Shown one piece after another: positions 5,474-5,476 of a stretch of DNA of 5,476 nucleotides. The stretch is from Akkermansiaceae bacterium UBA1518. GTDB lineage: Bacteria > Verrucomicrobiota > Verrucomicrobiia > Verrucomicrobiales > Akkermansiaceae. The DNA lies in NCBI GenBank assembly GCA_002323895.1, contig DCQM01000062.1:10138-15613 (forward strand), in the 5' to 3' direction. Made by a program: the position numbers and the translations under genes. The notes beneath the pieces are model-generated. The model ran no database searches. It was not told the origin of the DNA and saw only the letters and a program-made list of their open reading frames with translations. How positions within the stretch are numbered: the stretch's first letter is position 1; each line of letters starts with the position of its first letter.

Positions 5474-5476
5474 GAA

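Noticed and set aside
1..5476. CRISPR array, tRNA/rRNA genes, insertion sequence or transposase
   Set aside because: No spaced direct repeats, cloverleaf, terminal inverted repeats or transposase motifs were found on either strand.

Overview
The window carries one plus-strand gene and four minus-strand coding regions, one of them a short unconventional one. It looks like chromosomal DNA from a bacterium of the Planctomycetota-Verrucomicrobiota-Lentisphaerota group, most likely Verrucomicrobiota. This is an inference from protein style: a secreted multidomain protein joining a galactose-binding-like fold, LamG pieces and ankyrin repeats; a secreted lipocalin-like small protein; and a secreted purple-acid-phosphatase-like enzyme. 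There is no rRNA or other marker that fixes the taxon.

Layout: 1-126 is non-coding and opens with one copy of a short dispersed repeat. 127-531 (minus) encodes a small cytosolic GRAM/PH-like protein. 532-824 is non-coding; it holds an inverted repeat just upstream of the PH-like gene and the second copy of the dispersed repeat. 825-1037 (minus) reads as a Nif11-type RiPP leader with a textbook double-glycine processing site and an eight-residue Gly-rich core ending in Cys. It starts at TTG and its N-terminal helix looks short, so it may be a real small precursor or a slightly decayed one. A GC-rich hairpin lies between it and the next gene. 1122-3317 (minus) is the large LamG/ankyrin protein. 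38 bp further upstream, 3356-3949 (minus) is the small secreted lipocalin-like protein, and these two probably form an operon. 3950-4267 is a 318 bp AT-rich divergent promoter region. 4268-5473 (plus) is the secreted metallophosphoesterase, complete up to its stop three bases before the window end.

The three larger genes all encode exported proteins, so the right-hand part is probably an envelope or periplasmic module, possibly for phosphate-ester or glycoconjugate handling. No specific pathway can be read from the sequence. The most unusual item is the orphan RiPP-like precursor: no modifying enzyme, peptidase or transporter is present in the window. The second is the LamG/ankyrin protein, in which LamG parts appear in permuted order (an end without a beginning, then a beginning without an end).
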